From Actinoplanes subtropicus (GTDB lineage: Bacteria > Actinomycetota > Actinomycetes > Mycobacteriales > Micromonosporaceae), in assembly GCF_000721705.1 (NCBI RefSeq), contig NZ_JOJL01000009.1:62001-126000 (forward strand): DNA of 64,000 nucleotides. The letters are read 5' to 3'. This document shows, piece after piece, positions 26,871 to 36,170 of this stretch. Each line of letters begins with the position of its first letter. The stretch's first letter is position 1. Position numbers and translations under genes: made by a program. The notes beneath the pieces are model-generated. The model saw nothing but the letters and a program-made list of their open reading frames with translations. It did no database searches and was not told the DNA's origin.

Positions 26871-28178
26871 TCAGACGCCGCCGAGGACGTGCTGGATGCC
26901 GGCGACGGCGGCGCCGCGGGCCCAGTCGGTGAACGTCAGCGGGGTCGTGACGATCTCGAGGGCGCAGCGCTGGACCTCGTACGGTCCCGGGCGCAGCCGG
27001 TCGTCGATGGTCTGCCGCATCGCGGGCGCGGCGGCGAGCGCGGCGACGTCCTCGCCGGCGAGCACGACGCAAGTGGTCTGCAGGGCGCCCGCGACGGTGG
27101 CGACCAGGTGGCCGAGGGCGCGGGCGGCGGCGGTCAGCTGCCGGCCGGCCCGCTCGTTGCCGGCCCGGCTCGCCTCGGCCAGGCCGGCGAAGGTGACCGG
27201 GCTCGCCTCGGCCAGGCCCGCGGAGGCGACCGGGCCCGCCTCGGCCAGGCCCGCGGAGGCGACCCGGCCCGCCTCGGCCAGGCCCGCGGAGGCGACCCGG
27301 CCCGCCTCGGCCAGGCCCGCGGAGGTGGCCGGGCCCGGGGCGCCCTCGGGCGCGCTGCCCCGCATGTCCTCGCGGTTGAGGTAGGCCGAGACGCAGCCGC
27401 GATGGCCGAGCCGGCAGCGCGGGCCGCGCGGGTCGATCGGCGCGTGCGCGAGCAGGTGGCCGTTGTCGATGAGCTGCTCGGCGGCGATGCCCTCGCGGAC
27501 GGCGGCGAAGCCCAGGCCGGCGCCGACGGTGACGACGCCGAAGGTGGAGTGCGTCCGGCCGGCGCCGAACCACAGCTGCTCACGGGCCAGGGCGGCGACG
27601 TCGTTGGTGACGATGACCGGCAGGCCGGTGCGCTGCTCGATCGGGGTGGCGAGGTCGACGTCGCGCCAGCCGAGGAAGGTGCCCTCGCGCACGATCGTGC
27701 GATCGGCGACCACCCCGCCGACGGACACGGCGATGCCGTCCAGGGTGGGCACCCGCCGGGCGAGCTTGCCGGCCAGCTGGGCGACGACCTTGGCGGCGCC
27801 GGCCGGTGGCACCGTGCCCTCGGCCGGCTCGGGCAGCGCCGCCCGGGCGGTCGCCTTGACCTCGCCGAACATGTCGCAGACGACGCCGAACGCGGTGTCG
27901 CCGGTGAGCTTGCAGCCCACCACGTGCCGGGCGCCGGGCACCGCGGTCAGCACCTGGCGGGGGCGGCCGATCGCCGTCTCCGGCTCCAGGGCCTCGGAGG
28001 CCATGCCGCCGTCGACCAGGGCGCGGGCGAGGCGGGAGGTCGACGCGTACGAGATGTTCAGGTGATCGCCCAGGTCCTGCCGGGTGGCCGGGCCGTGCAC
28101 GAGCAGGTGCCGGGTGACCGCCAGCTCGGCGGCGGACAGCCCTCGCCGAGGCCGCCCCGACCTGCCGGTCATCACCAT
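26871..28178 (-). CDS. ROK family transcriptional regulator (alpha-galactoside operon)
   Basis: About 435 residues from ATG 28178; a GTG at 28208 would add ten residues. N-terminal winged HTH (LSAAELAVTRHLLVHGPATRQDLGDHLNISYASTSRLARAL) is followed by a ROK ATPase-like sugar-sensing domain (VNDVAALAREQLWFG, VTVGAGLGFAAV). The zinc motif is reduced to CRLGHRGC instead of CxCGxxGC. Directly after it lies a tandem array of five 11-residue repeats (consensus VASAGLAEAGR), an insertion unlike normal ROK proteins. Divergent from the sugar transporter operon; the 29-bp palindrome at 28222-28250 is its likely operator. Expected to repress until an alpha-galactoside-derived sugar binds. Confidence 0.88.
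   Translation of the reverse strand: MVMTGRSGRPRRGLSAAELAVTRHLLVHGPATRQDLGDHLNISYASTSRLARALVDGGMASEALEPETAIGRPRQVLTAVPGARHVVGCKLTGDTAFGVVCDMFGEVKATARAALPEPAEGTVPPAGAAKVVAQLAGKLARRVPTLDGIAVSVGGVVADRTIVREGTFLGWRDVDLATPIEQRTGLPVIVTNDVAALAREQLWFGAGRTHSTFGVVTVGAGLGFAAVREGIAAEQLIDNGHLLAHAPIDPRGPRCRLGHRGCVSAYLNREDMRGSAPEGAPGPATSAGLAEAGRVASAGLAEAGRVASAGLAEAGPVASAGLAEASPVTFAGLAEASRAGNERAGRQLTAAARALGHLVATVAGALQTTCVVLAGEDVAALAAAPAMRQTIDDRLRPGPYEVQRCALEIVTTPLTFTDWARGAAVAGIQHVLGGV
27168..27332 (-). repeat. 33-bp in-frame tandem repeat inside the ROK gene, five units
   Basis: Units start at 27168, 27201, 27234, 27267 and 27300. Each codes for 11 residues on the minus strand. DNA identity between adjacent units is very high, so copy number may vary between strains without changing the frame. 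The encoded segment is Ala/Gly-rich and likely helical or flexible. Confidence 0.9.
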
Positions 28179-28221
28179 GTGCACCAGTCTACGAGTGACG
28201 CTTGTCACACCCGGCTCCTCG

Positions 28222-28250
28222 CCTTATTTTCAATCAGATTGAAAATAAGG
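28222..28250. promoter_or_regulatory. Perfect 29-bp palindrome, probable ROK operator
   Basis: Arms CCTTATTTTCAATC and its exact complement flank a single central A. The right arm runs into the AAGGAGG ribosome binding site of the first permease gene, and the site is 44 bases from the ROK start. A T/A-rich palindrome in a very GC-rich genome, between the regulator and its transporter, is typical for a ROK operator. Binding would block both transcription and ribosome access. Confidence 0.75.
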
Positions 28251-28258
28251 AGGCATTG

Positions 28259-29187
28259 ATGGCAATCAGCACCTCCACCCCGTCGCTCGCGCCACCCCCA
28301 CCCGCCGGGCCTCGGCGAAGCGCCACGACGACACCCGGCTGGCCATCCTGTTCATCGCCCCGGCCCTGATCGGGTTTCTGGTCTTCATGGTGTGGCCGAC
28401 CCTGCGCGGCATCTATCTGAGCTTCACCAAATTCAACCTGCTCACCCCGCCGAAGTGGACCGGTCTGGACAACTACGTCCGGATGGTGCAGGACCCGGTC
28501 TTCTGGAACGCGCTCAAGGTGACCGTCTACTACGTCGTGGTCAACATCGCGGTGCAGACCGCGGTGGCGCTGGTGATCGCCGTGATGATGCAGCGGCTCA
28601 CCAAGCGCACCTGGCTGCGCGGGATCGTGCTGACCCCGTACCTGGTCTCCAACGTGGTGGCCGCCCTGGTCTTCCTGTGGATCCTCGACTACCAGCTCGG
28701 CATCGGGAACCACGTCATCTCCTGGCTCGGGCTGGACCGGATCGCGTTCCTGAGCGACAGCACCTGGGTCATCCCCACGATCGCCCTGATCAACGTCTGG
28801 CGGCACGTCGGCTACACGGCCCTGCTGATCTTCGCGGGGCTGCAGACCATTCCCGAGACCATGTACGAGGCGGCCCGGGTCGACGGCGCGAGCGAGATAA
28901 CCATGTTCCGGCGGATCACGGTGCCGCTGCTGCGGCCGATCATGGCGCTCGTGCTGATCATCACGGTGGTCGGGTCGTTCCAGGTCTTCGACACCGTCGC
29001 GGTCACCACCCGCGGCGGGCCGGTCGACTCGTCCCGGGTGCTGCAGTACTACATCTACGACATGGCGTTCGGCCGCTTCCAGTTCGGCTACGCCTCGGCG
29101 ATGTCGGTCGCCCTGCTGGTCATCCTGGTCGTGATCACCTTCGTGCAGTACCGGCTCACCCGGGCCGAGTCGTCGGATCTGGCGTGA
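28259..29187 (+). CDS. Sugar ABC transporter permease, MsmF/LacF type; N-terminal frame break
   Basis: Six-helix permease (VWPTLRGIYLSFTKFNLL, EAA loop YEAARVDGASEITMFRRITVPLL). The well-placed ATG 28259, after AAGGAGG, is in a different frame from the rest. The frame from AKRHDDTRLAILFIAPALIGF onward has no start codon. Adding one C to the CCCCC run at 28295-28299 joins the two into a normal protein of about 309 residues. Without it, only ATG 28387 could start translation, which would lose most of the first membrane helix. Likely a sequencing error or a recent mutation. First gene of the alpha-galactoside operon. Confidence 0.85.
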
Positions 29188-29197
29188 GGAGGAGACG

Positions 29198-30112
29198 ATG
29201 GCCACCACCACAGCCGCGGTGCCGGTCGTTGCGAAGCGCCGGTTCGGCTTCGGGCGTACGGCCGCCTGGGCTTTTATGATCTTGGTGATTCTCCTGTCGC
29301 TGTTCCCGTTCTATTGGATGCTGCGGACGGCCCTGTCCAGCAACAACGCCCTGTACGCCGGGTCGGACAGCCTGCTGCCGGTGCAGTTCTCCTGGGGCGG
29401 CTTCGAGCGGGTCTTCGGCCTGCAGACCGGGCAGGCGGCGATCGACGCCGGCGGCGCCGGGCAGCCGATCCAGTTCTGGCACTACCTGCTGAACTCGGTC
29501 ATCGTGTCCTCGCTGGTGACCGGCGGCCAGGTGTTCTTCTCCGCGATGGCCGCGTACGCGTTCGCCCGCCTGCAGTGGCGGCACCGGGAGACGGTCTTCC
29601 GGTTCTTCCTCGGCGGCCTGATGATCCCGACGATCTTCACGCTGCTGCCGAACTTCGTGCTGATCAAGCAGCTCGGGCTGGTCGACACGCTGTTCGGGAT
29701 CGCGCTGCCGACCATGCTGATGACCCCGTTCGCGGTGTTCTTCCTGCGCCAGTTCTTCCTCGGCATCTCCCGCGAGGTCGAGGAGGCGGCGCTGGTCGAG
29801 GGGGCCAGCAAGGTGCGGGTCTTCTTCCGGCTGATCCTGCCGATGTCCTCGGCGCCGCTCGCCACCCTGGCGATCCTGACCTACATCACCTCGTGGAACG
29901 ACTACTTCTGGCCGCTGATGGTCAGTTACACCGACCGCTCCCGGGTGCTCACGGTCGCGCTGGGCGTCTTCAAGTCGCAGACGCCGCAGACCGGCCCGGA
30001 CTGGTCCGGGCTGATGGCCGCGACCCTGGTGGCGGCCCTGCCGATGCTCGTCCTGTTCTGCTTCTTCGCCAAGCGGATCGTCAACTCGATCGGATTCAGT
30101 GGGATCAAATGA
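29198..30112 (+). CDS. Sugar ABC transporter permease, MsmG/LacG type
   Basis: 304 residues from ATG 29198, after a GAGGAGA site. Six membrane helices; EAA loop EEAALVEGASKVRVFFRLILPM; C-terminus AKRIVNSIGFSGIK typical of MalG-like partners. An unusually long extracytoplasmic segment (residues about 48-90) follows helix 1, also known in LacG-like subunits. Stop overlaps the ATG of the binding-protein gene. Confidence 0.93.
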   Translation: MATTTAAVPVVAKRRFGFGRTAAWAFMILVILLSLFPFYWMLRTALSSNNALYAGSDSLLPVQFSWGGFERVFGLQTGQAAIDAGGAGQPIQFWHYLLNSVIVSSLVTGGQVFFSAMAAYAFARLQWRHRETVFRFFLGGLMIPTIFTLLPNFVLIKQLGLVDTLFGIALPTMLMTPFAVFFLRQFFLGISREVEEAALVEGASKVRVFFRLILPMSSAPLATLAILTYITSWNDYFWPLMVSYTDRSRVLTVALGVFKSQTPQTGPDWSGLMAATLVAALPMLVLFCFFAKRIVNSIGFSGIK

Positions 30113-31485
30113 GACGACTTCTCGCGGCCCTGTCCGCCGCCACGCTGCTCGCCGGGTGCGGGTGGGGTGGCGCGGACGCCGCCACCGGGCCGGGCGGCAA
30201 CGGCACCATCGAGTACTGGCTGTGGGACTCCGGGCAGCAGCCGGGCTACCAGAAGTGCGCGGACGCGTTCGCCGCGCAGAACCCGGGCTTGAAGGTGCAC
30301 ATCTCGCAGTACGGCTGGGACGTCTACTGGTCCAAGCTGACCGCCGGCTTCATCGCCGACACCGCCCCCGACGTCTTCACCGACCACCTCGCCAAGTTCG
30401 CCCAGTTCGTCGACCTGAAGGTGCTGCGCCCGCTGGACGAGCTCGGCCCGACCAGCGACGTCCAGGACGGCGACTACCAGCAGGGCCTGGCCGAGCTGTG
30501 GAAGGGCAAGGACGGCCACCGGTACGGCACCCCCAAGGACTGGGACACCATCGCGATCTTCTACAACAAGGCGGCGCTCACCGCGGCCGGCGTCGACCCG
30601 GCCCAGCTCGGCAACCTGAGCTGGAACCCGCGGGACGGCGGCACCTTCGAGAAGCTCGTCGCCCACCTCACGATCGACGACAAGGGTGTCCGCGGCGACC
30701 AGCCGGGCTTCGACAAGAACCACGTCAAGCAGTACGGCCTCGGCTCGGACGGCTCCGGGGGCGGCGGCTGGGGCCAGACCCAGTGGTCGGCGTTCACCGG
30801 CAGCGCCGGTTGGTCGGTCACCGACAAGAACCCGTGGGGCACCCACTTCAACCTCGACCAGCCCGCCTTCCAGACGACCCTGAGCTGGTACTTCGGCCTG
30901 GTCCGCAAGGGCTTCATGCCGTCGTACGAGCAGATCGGCGGTGCCAACCCGATCGGCCCGGACAAGGAGATCCAGTCCGGAATCGCGGCGATGGGGCTCA
31001 GCGGCTCCTGGATGATCTCCACGTTCACCAAGCTCACCGACGCGGCCGGCAAGAAGCTCGACATCGGCATCGCGCCCACCCCGATCGGCCCGACCGGCAA
31101 GCGGGCGTCGATGTTCAACGGCCTGGCCGACTCGATCACCACCCTCTCCAAGCAGCCGGAGAACGCCGCCAAGTGGGTCAAGTTCCTCTCCGGCGCCCAG
31201 TGCCAGGACATCATCGGCCACTCCGGCGTGGTCTTCCCGGCCCGGCCCGAGGGCACCCAGCTGGCCGTCGCCTACAACCGCGACCAGCGCAAGCTCGACG
31301 TCACGCCGTTCACCGACCAGGTCAAGGAGAAGACCACGTTCCTCTTCCCGGTGACCACCAACGCCGCCGACATCACCGCGCTGATGAACCCGCGGATGGA
31401 CGCCGTCTACATCGGCAGCGCTCCGGTCTCCTCGCTGACCACGCTCAACGACCAGCTCAACAAGCTGTTCGAGGTCGCCCAATGA
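30109..31485 (+). CDS. Sugar ABC transporter substrate-binding lipoprotein
   Basis: 458 residues from ATG 30109 (ATGA overlap). Lipobox LLAGCGWG with Cys near residue 17. Family 1 solute-binding pattern: IEYWLWDSGQQPGYQK, then TAPDVFTDHLAKFAQFVDL and YGTPKDWDTIAIFYNKAAL. Anchored outside the membrane; delivers substrate to the preceding permeases. Gene order permease-permease-binding protein-hydrolase differs from the operon at 1-5649. Substrate predicted to be an alpha-galactoside (melibiose or raffinose type) from the next gene. Confidence 0.93.
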   Translation: MRRLLAALSAATLLAGCGWGGADAATGPGGNGTIEYWLWDSGQQPGYQKCADAFAAQNPGLKVHISQYGWDVYWSKLTAGFIADTAPDVFTDHLAKFAQFVDLKVLRPLDELGPTSDVQDGDYQQGLAELWKGKDGHRYGTPKDWDTIAIFYNKAALTAAGVDPAQLGNLSWNPRDGGTFEKLVAHLTIDDKGVRGDQPGFDKNHVKQYGLGSDGSGGGGWGQTQWSAFTGSAGWSVTDKNPWGTHFNLDQPAFQTTLSWYFGLVRKGFMPSYEQIGGANPIGPDKEIQSGIAAMGLSGSWMISTFTKLTDAAGKKLDIGIAPTPIGPTGKRASMFNGLADSITTLSKQPENAAKWVKFLSGAQCQDIIGHSGVVFPARPEGTQLAVAYNRDQRKLDVTPFTDQVKEKTTFLFPVTTNAADITALMNPRMDAVYIGSAPVSSLTTLNDQLNKLFEVAQ

Positions 31486-33602
31486 TGCTGCACTGGCGCG
31501 CCGGCGGGGTCAGCCTCGTGCTCGACTGCTCCGGGACCCTCCTGCCCCGCGTCGTGCACTGGGGCGCCGACCTCGGGGACGTGTCCTTGGCGGATCTGGC
31601 GCTCGCCGGGGTGCCGCAGCGGGCCAGCAACGGCCTCGACGAGGTCGTCCCGGTCAGCGTGCTGCCGGAGCAGTCGGCCGGCTGGGTCGGCACCCCCGGA
31701 CTGGCCGGCCACCGCGAAGGCACCGCATTCTCCACCGCTTTCGTGGTGACCGGCCTCGAGGAGGACGGCCGGCGCCTGACCGTCGCCGCGCGGGACGCCG
31801 CGGCCGGGCTCGCGCTGCGGCTGGGGCTGGAGCTGACCGACGCCGGCCTGGTGCGGCAGCGGGCGACGCTGACCAATGCGGACCCGGCGTCGGTCTTCAC
31901 GGTCGACGGCCTGCTGCCCACCCTGCCGGTGCCGGCCGAGGCCACCGAGCTGCTCGACTTCACCGGGCGGCACCTGCGCGAACGCATCCCCCAGCGGCAG
32001 CCCTTCACCCTCGGGACGCGGTTGCGGGAGAACCGGCGCGGGCGGACCGGCGCCGACGCCTCGATCGTGCTGGCCGCCGGCGCCGCGGGGTTCGGCTTCG
32101 GCGCCGGCGAGGTGTGGGGCATCCACGTGGCCTGGAGCGGCAACCACCGGACGCTGGCCGAGCGGACGCCGACCGGGGTCTCCCTGCTCGGCGGGGGAGA
32201 GCTGCCGCTGGCCGGCGAGGTGCGGTTGGCGCCGGGTGAGTCGTACGGCAGCCCCTGGCTCTATGGCTCGTACGGCCGGGGGCTGGACGAGCTGTCCGGG
32301 CGCTTCCACCGGCACCTGCGGGCCCGGCCCCGGCATCCCCGATCGCCCCGCCCGGTGATCGTCAACACCTGGGAGGCGGTCTACTTCGACCACGACCTGG
32401 CCCGGCTCACCGCGCTGGCCGACGTCGCCGCCCGGGTCGGCGCCGAGCGGTTCGTCCTGGACGACGGCTGGTTCCGGCACCGCCGCGACGACCACGCCGG
32501 GCTCGGCGACTGGTACGTCGACGAGACGGTCTGGCCCAAGGGCCTGCACCCGCTGGTCGACCACGTCCGCGGGCTCGGCCTCGAGTTCGGCCTCTGGGTC
32601 GAGCCCGAGATGGTCAACCCCGACTCGGACCTGGCCCGGGCCCACCCCGACTGGATCCTGTCGACCGGCGGCCGGATGCCGCCCGCGGCCCGCCACCAGC
32701 AGGTCCTCGACCTCGGGCACCCGGCGGCCTACGACTACCTGCTCGAACGGCTGGACGCGCTGCTGTCCGAGTACGACATCGACTACCTCAAGTGGGACCA
32801 CAACCGCGACCTCATCGACGCCGGGCACTCGCCCACCGGCCGGGCCGGCGTCCACGTCCAGACCCTCCGGCTGTACGCGCTGCTCGACGACCTGCGCGCC
32901 CGGCACCCCGGGGTGGAGATCGAGTCGTGCTCCTCCGGCGGCTCCCGGGTCGACCTCGGCATCCTCGAACGCACCGACCGGGTCTGGGCCAGCGACTGCA
33001 ACGACGCGCTCGAGCGGCAGCACATCCAGCGCTGGACCGGCACGCTGCTGCCGCCCGAGATGATCGGCGCGCACGTGGGACCGACCGTCTCGCACACCAC
33101 CGGGCGGGTGCACACCCTCGACTTCCGGGCCGGGACGGCGCTGTTCGGGCACTTCGGCATCGAGTGGGACCTGACCGCGGCCACCGAGGCCGACCGCGAG
33201 CGGCTCGCCGAGTGGGTCCGGCTCTACAAAGAGTTGCGCGGCCTGCTGCACGGCGGGACGGTCGTGCGGGCCGACCACCCGGATCCGGCGCTGTGGGTGC
33301 ACGGGGTGGTCGCCCCGGACCGCTCGGACGCCGTGTACGCGCTGGTGGCCATGGCGACCGGGGTGGCGTCGCCGCCCGGGCCGGTACGGCTGCCCGGCCT
33401 GGAACCGGACGCGCTCTACCGGGTCGAGCCGCTCGCGCCCGGCGACCGGCCGGCCGGGCCGACCCCGGACGCGCTGCGCTGGTGGGCCGGTGGCGTCGAG
33501 TTGACCGGCCGGGCGCTCGCGGCGGCCGGCGTGCAGGCGCCGGTGCAGTTCCCGGAGCGGCTCGCCCTGATCCGCGCCACCCGGCGGCCGTTGGGTCGTT
33601 GA
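31482..33602 (+). CDS. GH36 alpha-galactosidase
   Basis: 706 residues from ATG 31482, overlapping the binding-protein stop. N-terminal beta-supersandwich, then a TIM barrel with VNTWEAVYFDHD, FVLDDGWFRHRRDD, GLWVEPEMVNPDSDL, the nucleophile Asp in YLKWDHNRD (about residue 438) and acid/base Asp in WASDCNDALERQ (about residue 503). ESCSSGGSRVD matches the substrate-binding CxxGGxR motif. No signal peptide, so it cleaves imported alpha-galactosides in the cytoplasm. Last gene of the operon. Confidence 0.95.
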   Translation: MMLHWRAGGVSLVLDCSGTLLPRVVHWGADLGDVSLADLALAGVPQRASNGLDEVVPVSVLPEQSAGWVGTPGLAGHREGTAFSTAFVVTGLEEDGRRLTVAARDAAAGLALRLGLELTDAGLVRQRATLTNADPASVFTVDGLLPTLPVPAEATELLDFTGRHLRERIPQRQPFTLGTRLRENRRGRTGADASIVLAAGAAGFGFGAGEVWGIHVAWSGNHRTLAERTPTGVSLLGGGELPLAGEVRLAPGESYGSPWLYGSYGRGLDELSGRFHRHLRARPRHPRSPRPVIVNTWEAVYFDHDLARLTALADVAARVGAERFVLDDGWFRHRRDDHAGLGDWYVDETVWPKGLHPLVDHVRGLGLEFGLWVEPEMVNPDSDLARAHPDWILSTGGRMPPAARHQQVLDLGHPAAYDYLLERLDALLSEYDIDYLKWDHNRDLIDAGHSPTGRAGVHVQTLRLYALLDDLRARHPGVEIESCSSGGSRVDLGILERTDRVWASDCNDALERQHIQRWTGTLLPPEMIGAHVGPTVSHTTGRVHTLDFRAGTALFGHFGIEWDLTAATEADRERLAEWVRLYKELRGLLHGGTVVRADHPDPALWVHGVVAPDRSDAVYALVAMATGVASPPGPVRLPGLEPDALYRVEPLAPGDRPAGPTPDALRWWAGGVELTGRALAAAGVQAPVQFPERLALIRATRRPLGR

Positions 33603-33641
33603 TCGATTTGATCAGCTCCTTCCAGCACCCGGGACCGACCG

Positions 33642-34925
33642 ATGCGACGTCGTTTGCTTGCCGCCCTGCTCGTGGCCGTCGCGGTCACGACCGGACCGCC
33701 CACCCCGGCCGCCGCCGATCTCGCGCAATCGGCGGTGGTGTCCGAGCATCCGGTCGGGTACACCCCGCACGTGCTGGACGGCGCGGTCTGGGCGATCGCC
33801 GTCGTCGGCCGCACCGTGGTCGTCGGCGGCGAGTTCACCACGGTCGCGGACAGCTCCCGCAAGCACACCTACGCGCGGCGGAACATCTTCGCCTTCGACC
33901 TGTTCACCGGCGCGGTCAGCCGGTTCGCGCCGACGGTGGACGGCGGCGTGCACGCGCTGGCCGCCGGGCCCGGCGGGACGGTCTACGCGGGTGGCGCGTT
34001 CACCACGGTCGGCGGCGTGCCGCAGCGCGGCCTGGTCCGGTTGTCGCTGGACGGCCGTCGGGTGAGCGGGTTCCGGGCCACCGTGGATCACGGTGACGTC
34101 AAAGCCTTGGCCGTACGCGACGACAACGTCTACGCCGGCGGCCTGTTCAAGGCGGTCGACGGCGTCCGGCGGGCCGGCCTGGCCCGGGTCGACGCGTACA
34201 CCGGCGCGGTCGACCCCGGCTTCGACGCCCAGCTGTCGGCGCCCGGCCTGCCGCAGACCTTCGTCGAAAGCCTCGACCTGTCGCCGGACGGCCGGCGGCT
34301 GGTGGCGGTCGGGGCGTTGAAGCAGGCCGGAACCGCCCCGCGGGCGCAGATCGCCATGTTCGACGTATCCGGGCCGCGGGCGGCGCTGACCGACTGGTAC
34401 ACCGACGCGTTCGCGGTGCCCTGCGCCCCGCAGTTCCAGGCGTACGTGCGGCAGGTGAAGTTCTCCCCGGACGGCTCCTACCTGGTGGTGGCGACCAGCG
34501 GCGGCACCTCGGACCCGACCAAGATCTGCGACGCGGCGGCCCGCTTCCAGACCGGCGGCCCCGGCCGGCACGACCCGGTCTGGGTCCAGCGCACCGGCGG
34601 CAACACGCTGCTCGCCGTGGCCATCACCGGCGCCGCCGTCTACCTGGGTGGGCACCAGCTGTACCTGGACAACCCGTACGGTCACAAGGTCAAGTACCCG
34701 GGGAAGCCGCCGGTCTACACGGTCGGGCCGGGCGCCGTCGAGCGCCCGGGCATCGGCGCGGTCGACCCGGCCACCGGAAAGGCGCTGGCCTGGAACCCGA
34801 CCCGCAGCCGGGGCGTCGGCGTCCGCGCCTTCGTCGCCGTCCCGCAGGGCCTGCTGGTCGGCTCGGACACCGACCAGCTCGGCCACGAGTTCCACGGCCG
34901 GATCGGCATGTTCCCGCTCCCGTAG
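33642..34925 (+). CDS. Secreted beta-propeller-like protein
   Basis: 427 residues with a Sec signal peptide (MRRRLLAALLVAVAVTT, cleavage near PAAA). Repeated blades share the pattern VYAGGAFTTVGGVPQRGLVRL / VYAGGLFKAVDGVRRAGLARV / VVVGGEFTTVADSS, as in the delta-60/WD40-like secreted propellers of actinomycetes. No catalytic motif seen. 40 bases after GH36, but with its own start region; whether it belongs to that operon is unclear. Function unknown; protein- or glycan-binding is possible. Confidence 0.75.
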   Translation: MRRRLLAALLVAVAVTTGPPTPAAADLAQSAVVSEHPVGYTPHVLDGAVWAIAVVGRTVVVGGEFTTVADSSRKHTYARRNIFAFDLFTGAVSRFAPTVDGGVHALAAGPGGTVYAGGAFTTVGGVPQRGLVRLSLDGRRVSGFRATVDHGDVKALAVRDDNVYAGGLFKAVDGVRRAGLARVDAYTGAVDPGFDAQLSAPGLPQTFVESLDLSPDGRRLVAVGALKQAGTAPRAQIAMFDVSGPRAALTDWYTDAFAVPCAPQFQAYVRQVKFSPDGSYLVVATSGGTSDPTKICDAAARFQTGGPGRHDPVWVQRTGGNTLLAVAITGAAVYLGGHQLYLDNPYGHKVKYPGKPPVYTVGPGAVERPGIGAVDPATGKALAWNPTRSRGVGVRAFVAVPQGLLVGSDTDQLGHEFHGRIGMFPLP

Positions 34926-34961
34926 TGTTCCGATCACGCCGCGCCGGGCGGCCACCGCCGG

Positions 34962-36170
34962 TCAGGCGTTCGCCAGCTCGGTCAGCGGCACCGCCGGGTC
35001 GGCCAGGCGGGCCGGGTCGACCTGGACGCCGGTGCGCACCAGTTCCTGGATCGACTCGCTGCTGTCCCAGACGTTGACGTTCATCCCGGCCAGCACCTGC
35101 CCGTCGTCGTGCCAGAACGCGATGTACTCGCGGCCCGCCAGGTCACCGCGGATCACCAGCTCGGGCCGGGCGCCGGGCGGGATCCAGCCGGCGAACTCCA
35201 TGCCCAGGTCGTACTGGTCGGTGAAGAAGTACGGCACCCGGTCGTACGCCACCTCCTGGCCGAGCATCGCCCGGGCGGCCGCCGCGCCGGTGTCGATCGC
35301 GTTCGCCCAGTGCTCCACGCGGACCCGGCGAGCCAGCAGCGCGTGGTCGACGGCGGCCACGTCACCGGCGGCGAAGATGAACGGGTCGTCGGTGCGCAGC
35401 TGGTGGTCGACGAGGATGCCGTCGCCCACCGCCAGCCCGGCCGCCCGGGCCAGCTCGGTACGCGGCCGCACGCCCACCGCGACCAGCACGGTGTCGGCCG
35501 GGCAGAGGGTGCCGTCGTCCAGCACGACGCCGTCCGGGCGGAACTCGGCGGCCTGCCGGCCGAAGTGGAACACCACGCCGTGCTCCTCGTGCAGGGCGGC
35601 GAACGACGCGGCCAGCTGGTCGCCGAGCACCCGGTGCAGCGGCAGCGGGGCCGTCTCGATCACTGTGACCGCCGCGCCGCGCTCCCGGGCCGCGGCCGCG
35701 ACCTCGAGGCCGATCCAGCCGGCGCCGACGATCACCAGGCGGGCGCCCTCGTGCAGGCTCCCGGCGAGGCGGTGGCAGTCGGCGAGGGTACGCAGGTAGC
35801 GGACGTCGCCGACGAGGGGCAGCCGGCGCGGTTCGGCGCCGGTGGCCAGCAGCAGCCGGTCGTACCCGATGGCGCTCTCGTCGGCCAGCCACACCTGACG
35901 CGCGGCCCGGTCGATCGCGCGCACCGCGGTGCCACTGCGCAGGTCGACGTCGTGTCGGCGATACCAGTCGGCGGCGTGGACGTAGACGTTGACGCGCTCG
36001 GCCGTGCCGAGCAGCAGCCCCTTGGAGAGCGGTGGCCGCTCGTACGGCCGCTCGGTCTCCTCCCCCAGGAGCACGACGCGCCCGGAGAATCCCTCGGAGC
36101 GCAAGGTCTCGGCGGCTTTGGCGCCGGCCAGGCCGGCCCCCACGATCACAAAGGTGCGGTCGTCGATCAT
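34962..36170 (-). CDS. FAD-dependent NAD(P)H oxidoreductase, ferredoxin-reductase type
   Basis: 402 residues. FAD-binding FVIVGAGLAGAKAAETLR at the N-terminus; NAD-binding second Rossmann motif LVIVGAGWIGLEVAAAA near residue 140; late FAD motif FAAGDVAAVDH; reductase C-terminal domain with EHWANAIDTGAAAA. Resembles rhodocoxin/putidaredoxin reductases that feed electrons to ferredoxin. No ferredoxin or P450 gene lies beside it. Divergent from a regulator with an Fe-S-type cysteine set, so the pair may sense redox or iron. Confidence 0.92.
   Translation of the reverse strand: MIDDRTFVIVGAGLAGAKAAETLRSEGFSGRVVLLGEETERPYERPPLSKGLLLGTAERVNVYVHAADWYRRHDVDLRSGTAVRAIDRAARQVWLADESAIGYDRLLLATGAEPRRLPLVGDVRYLRTLADCHRLAGSLHEGARLVIVGAGWIGLEVAAAARERGAAVTVIETAPLPLHRVLGDQLAASFAALHEEHGVVFHFGRQAAEFRPDGVVLDDGTLCPADTVLVAVGVRPRTELARAAGLAVGDGILVDHQLRTDDPFIFAAGDVAAVDHALLARRVRVEHWANAIDTGAAAARAMLGQEVAYDRVPYFFTDQYDLGMEFAGWIPPGARPELVIRGDLAGREYIAFWHDDGQVLAGMNVNVWDSSESIQELVRTGVQVDPARLADPAVPLTELANA

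Noticed and set aside
27168..27332. Possible CRISPR array or regulatory iterons
   Set aside because: The units are a multiple of three long, in frame, and lie inside a ROK coding sequence.
28289..28305. Programmed frameshift in the permease gene
   Set aside because: No canonical slippery heptamer or strong downstream structure was seen; a missing base in the C-run explains the data more simply.
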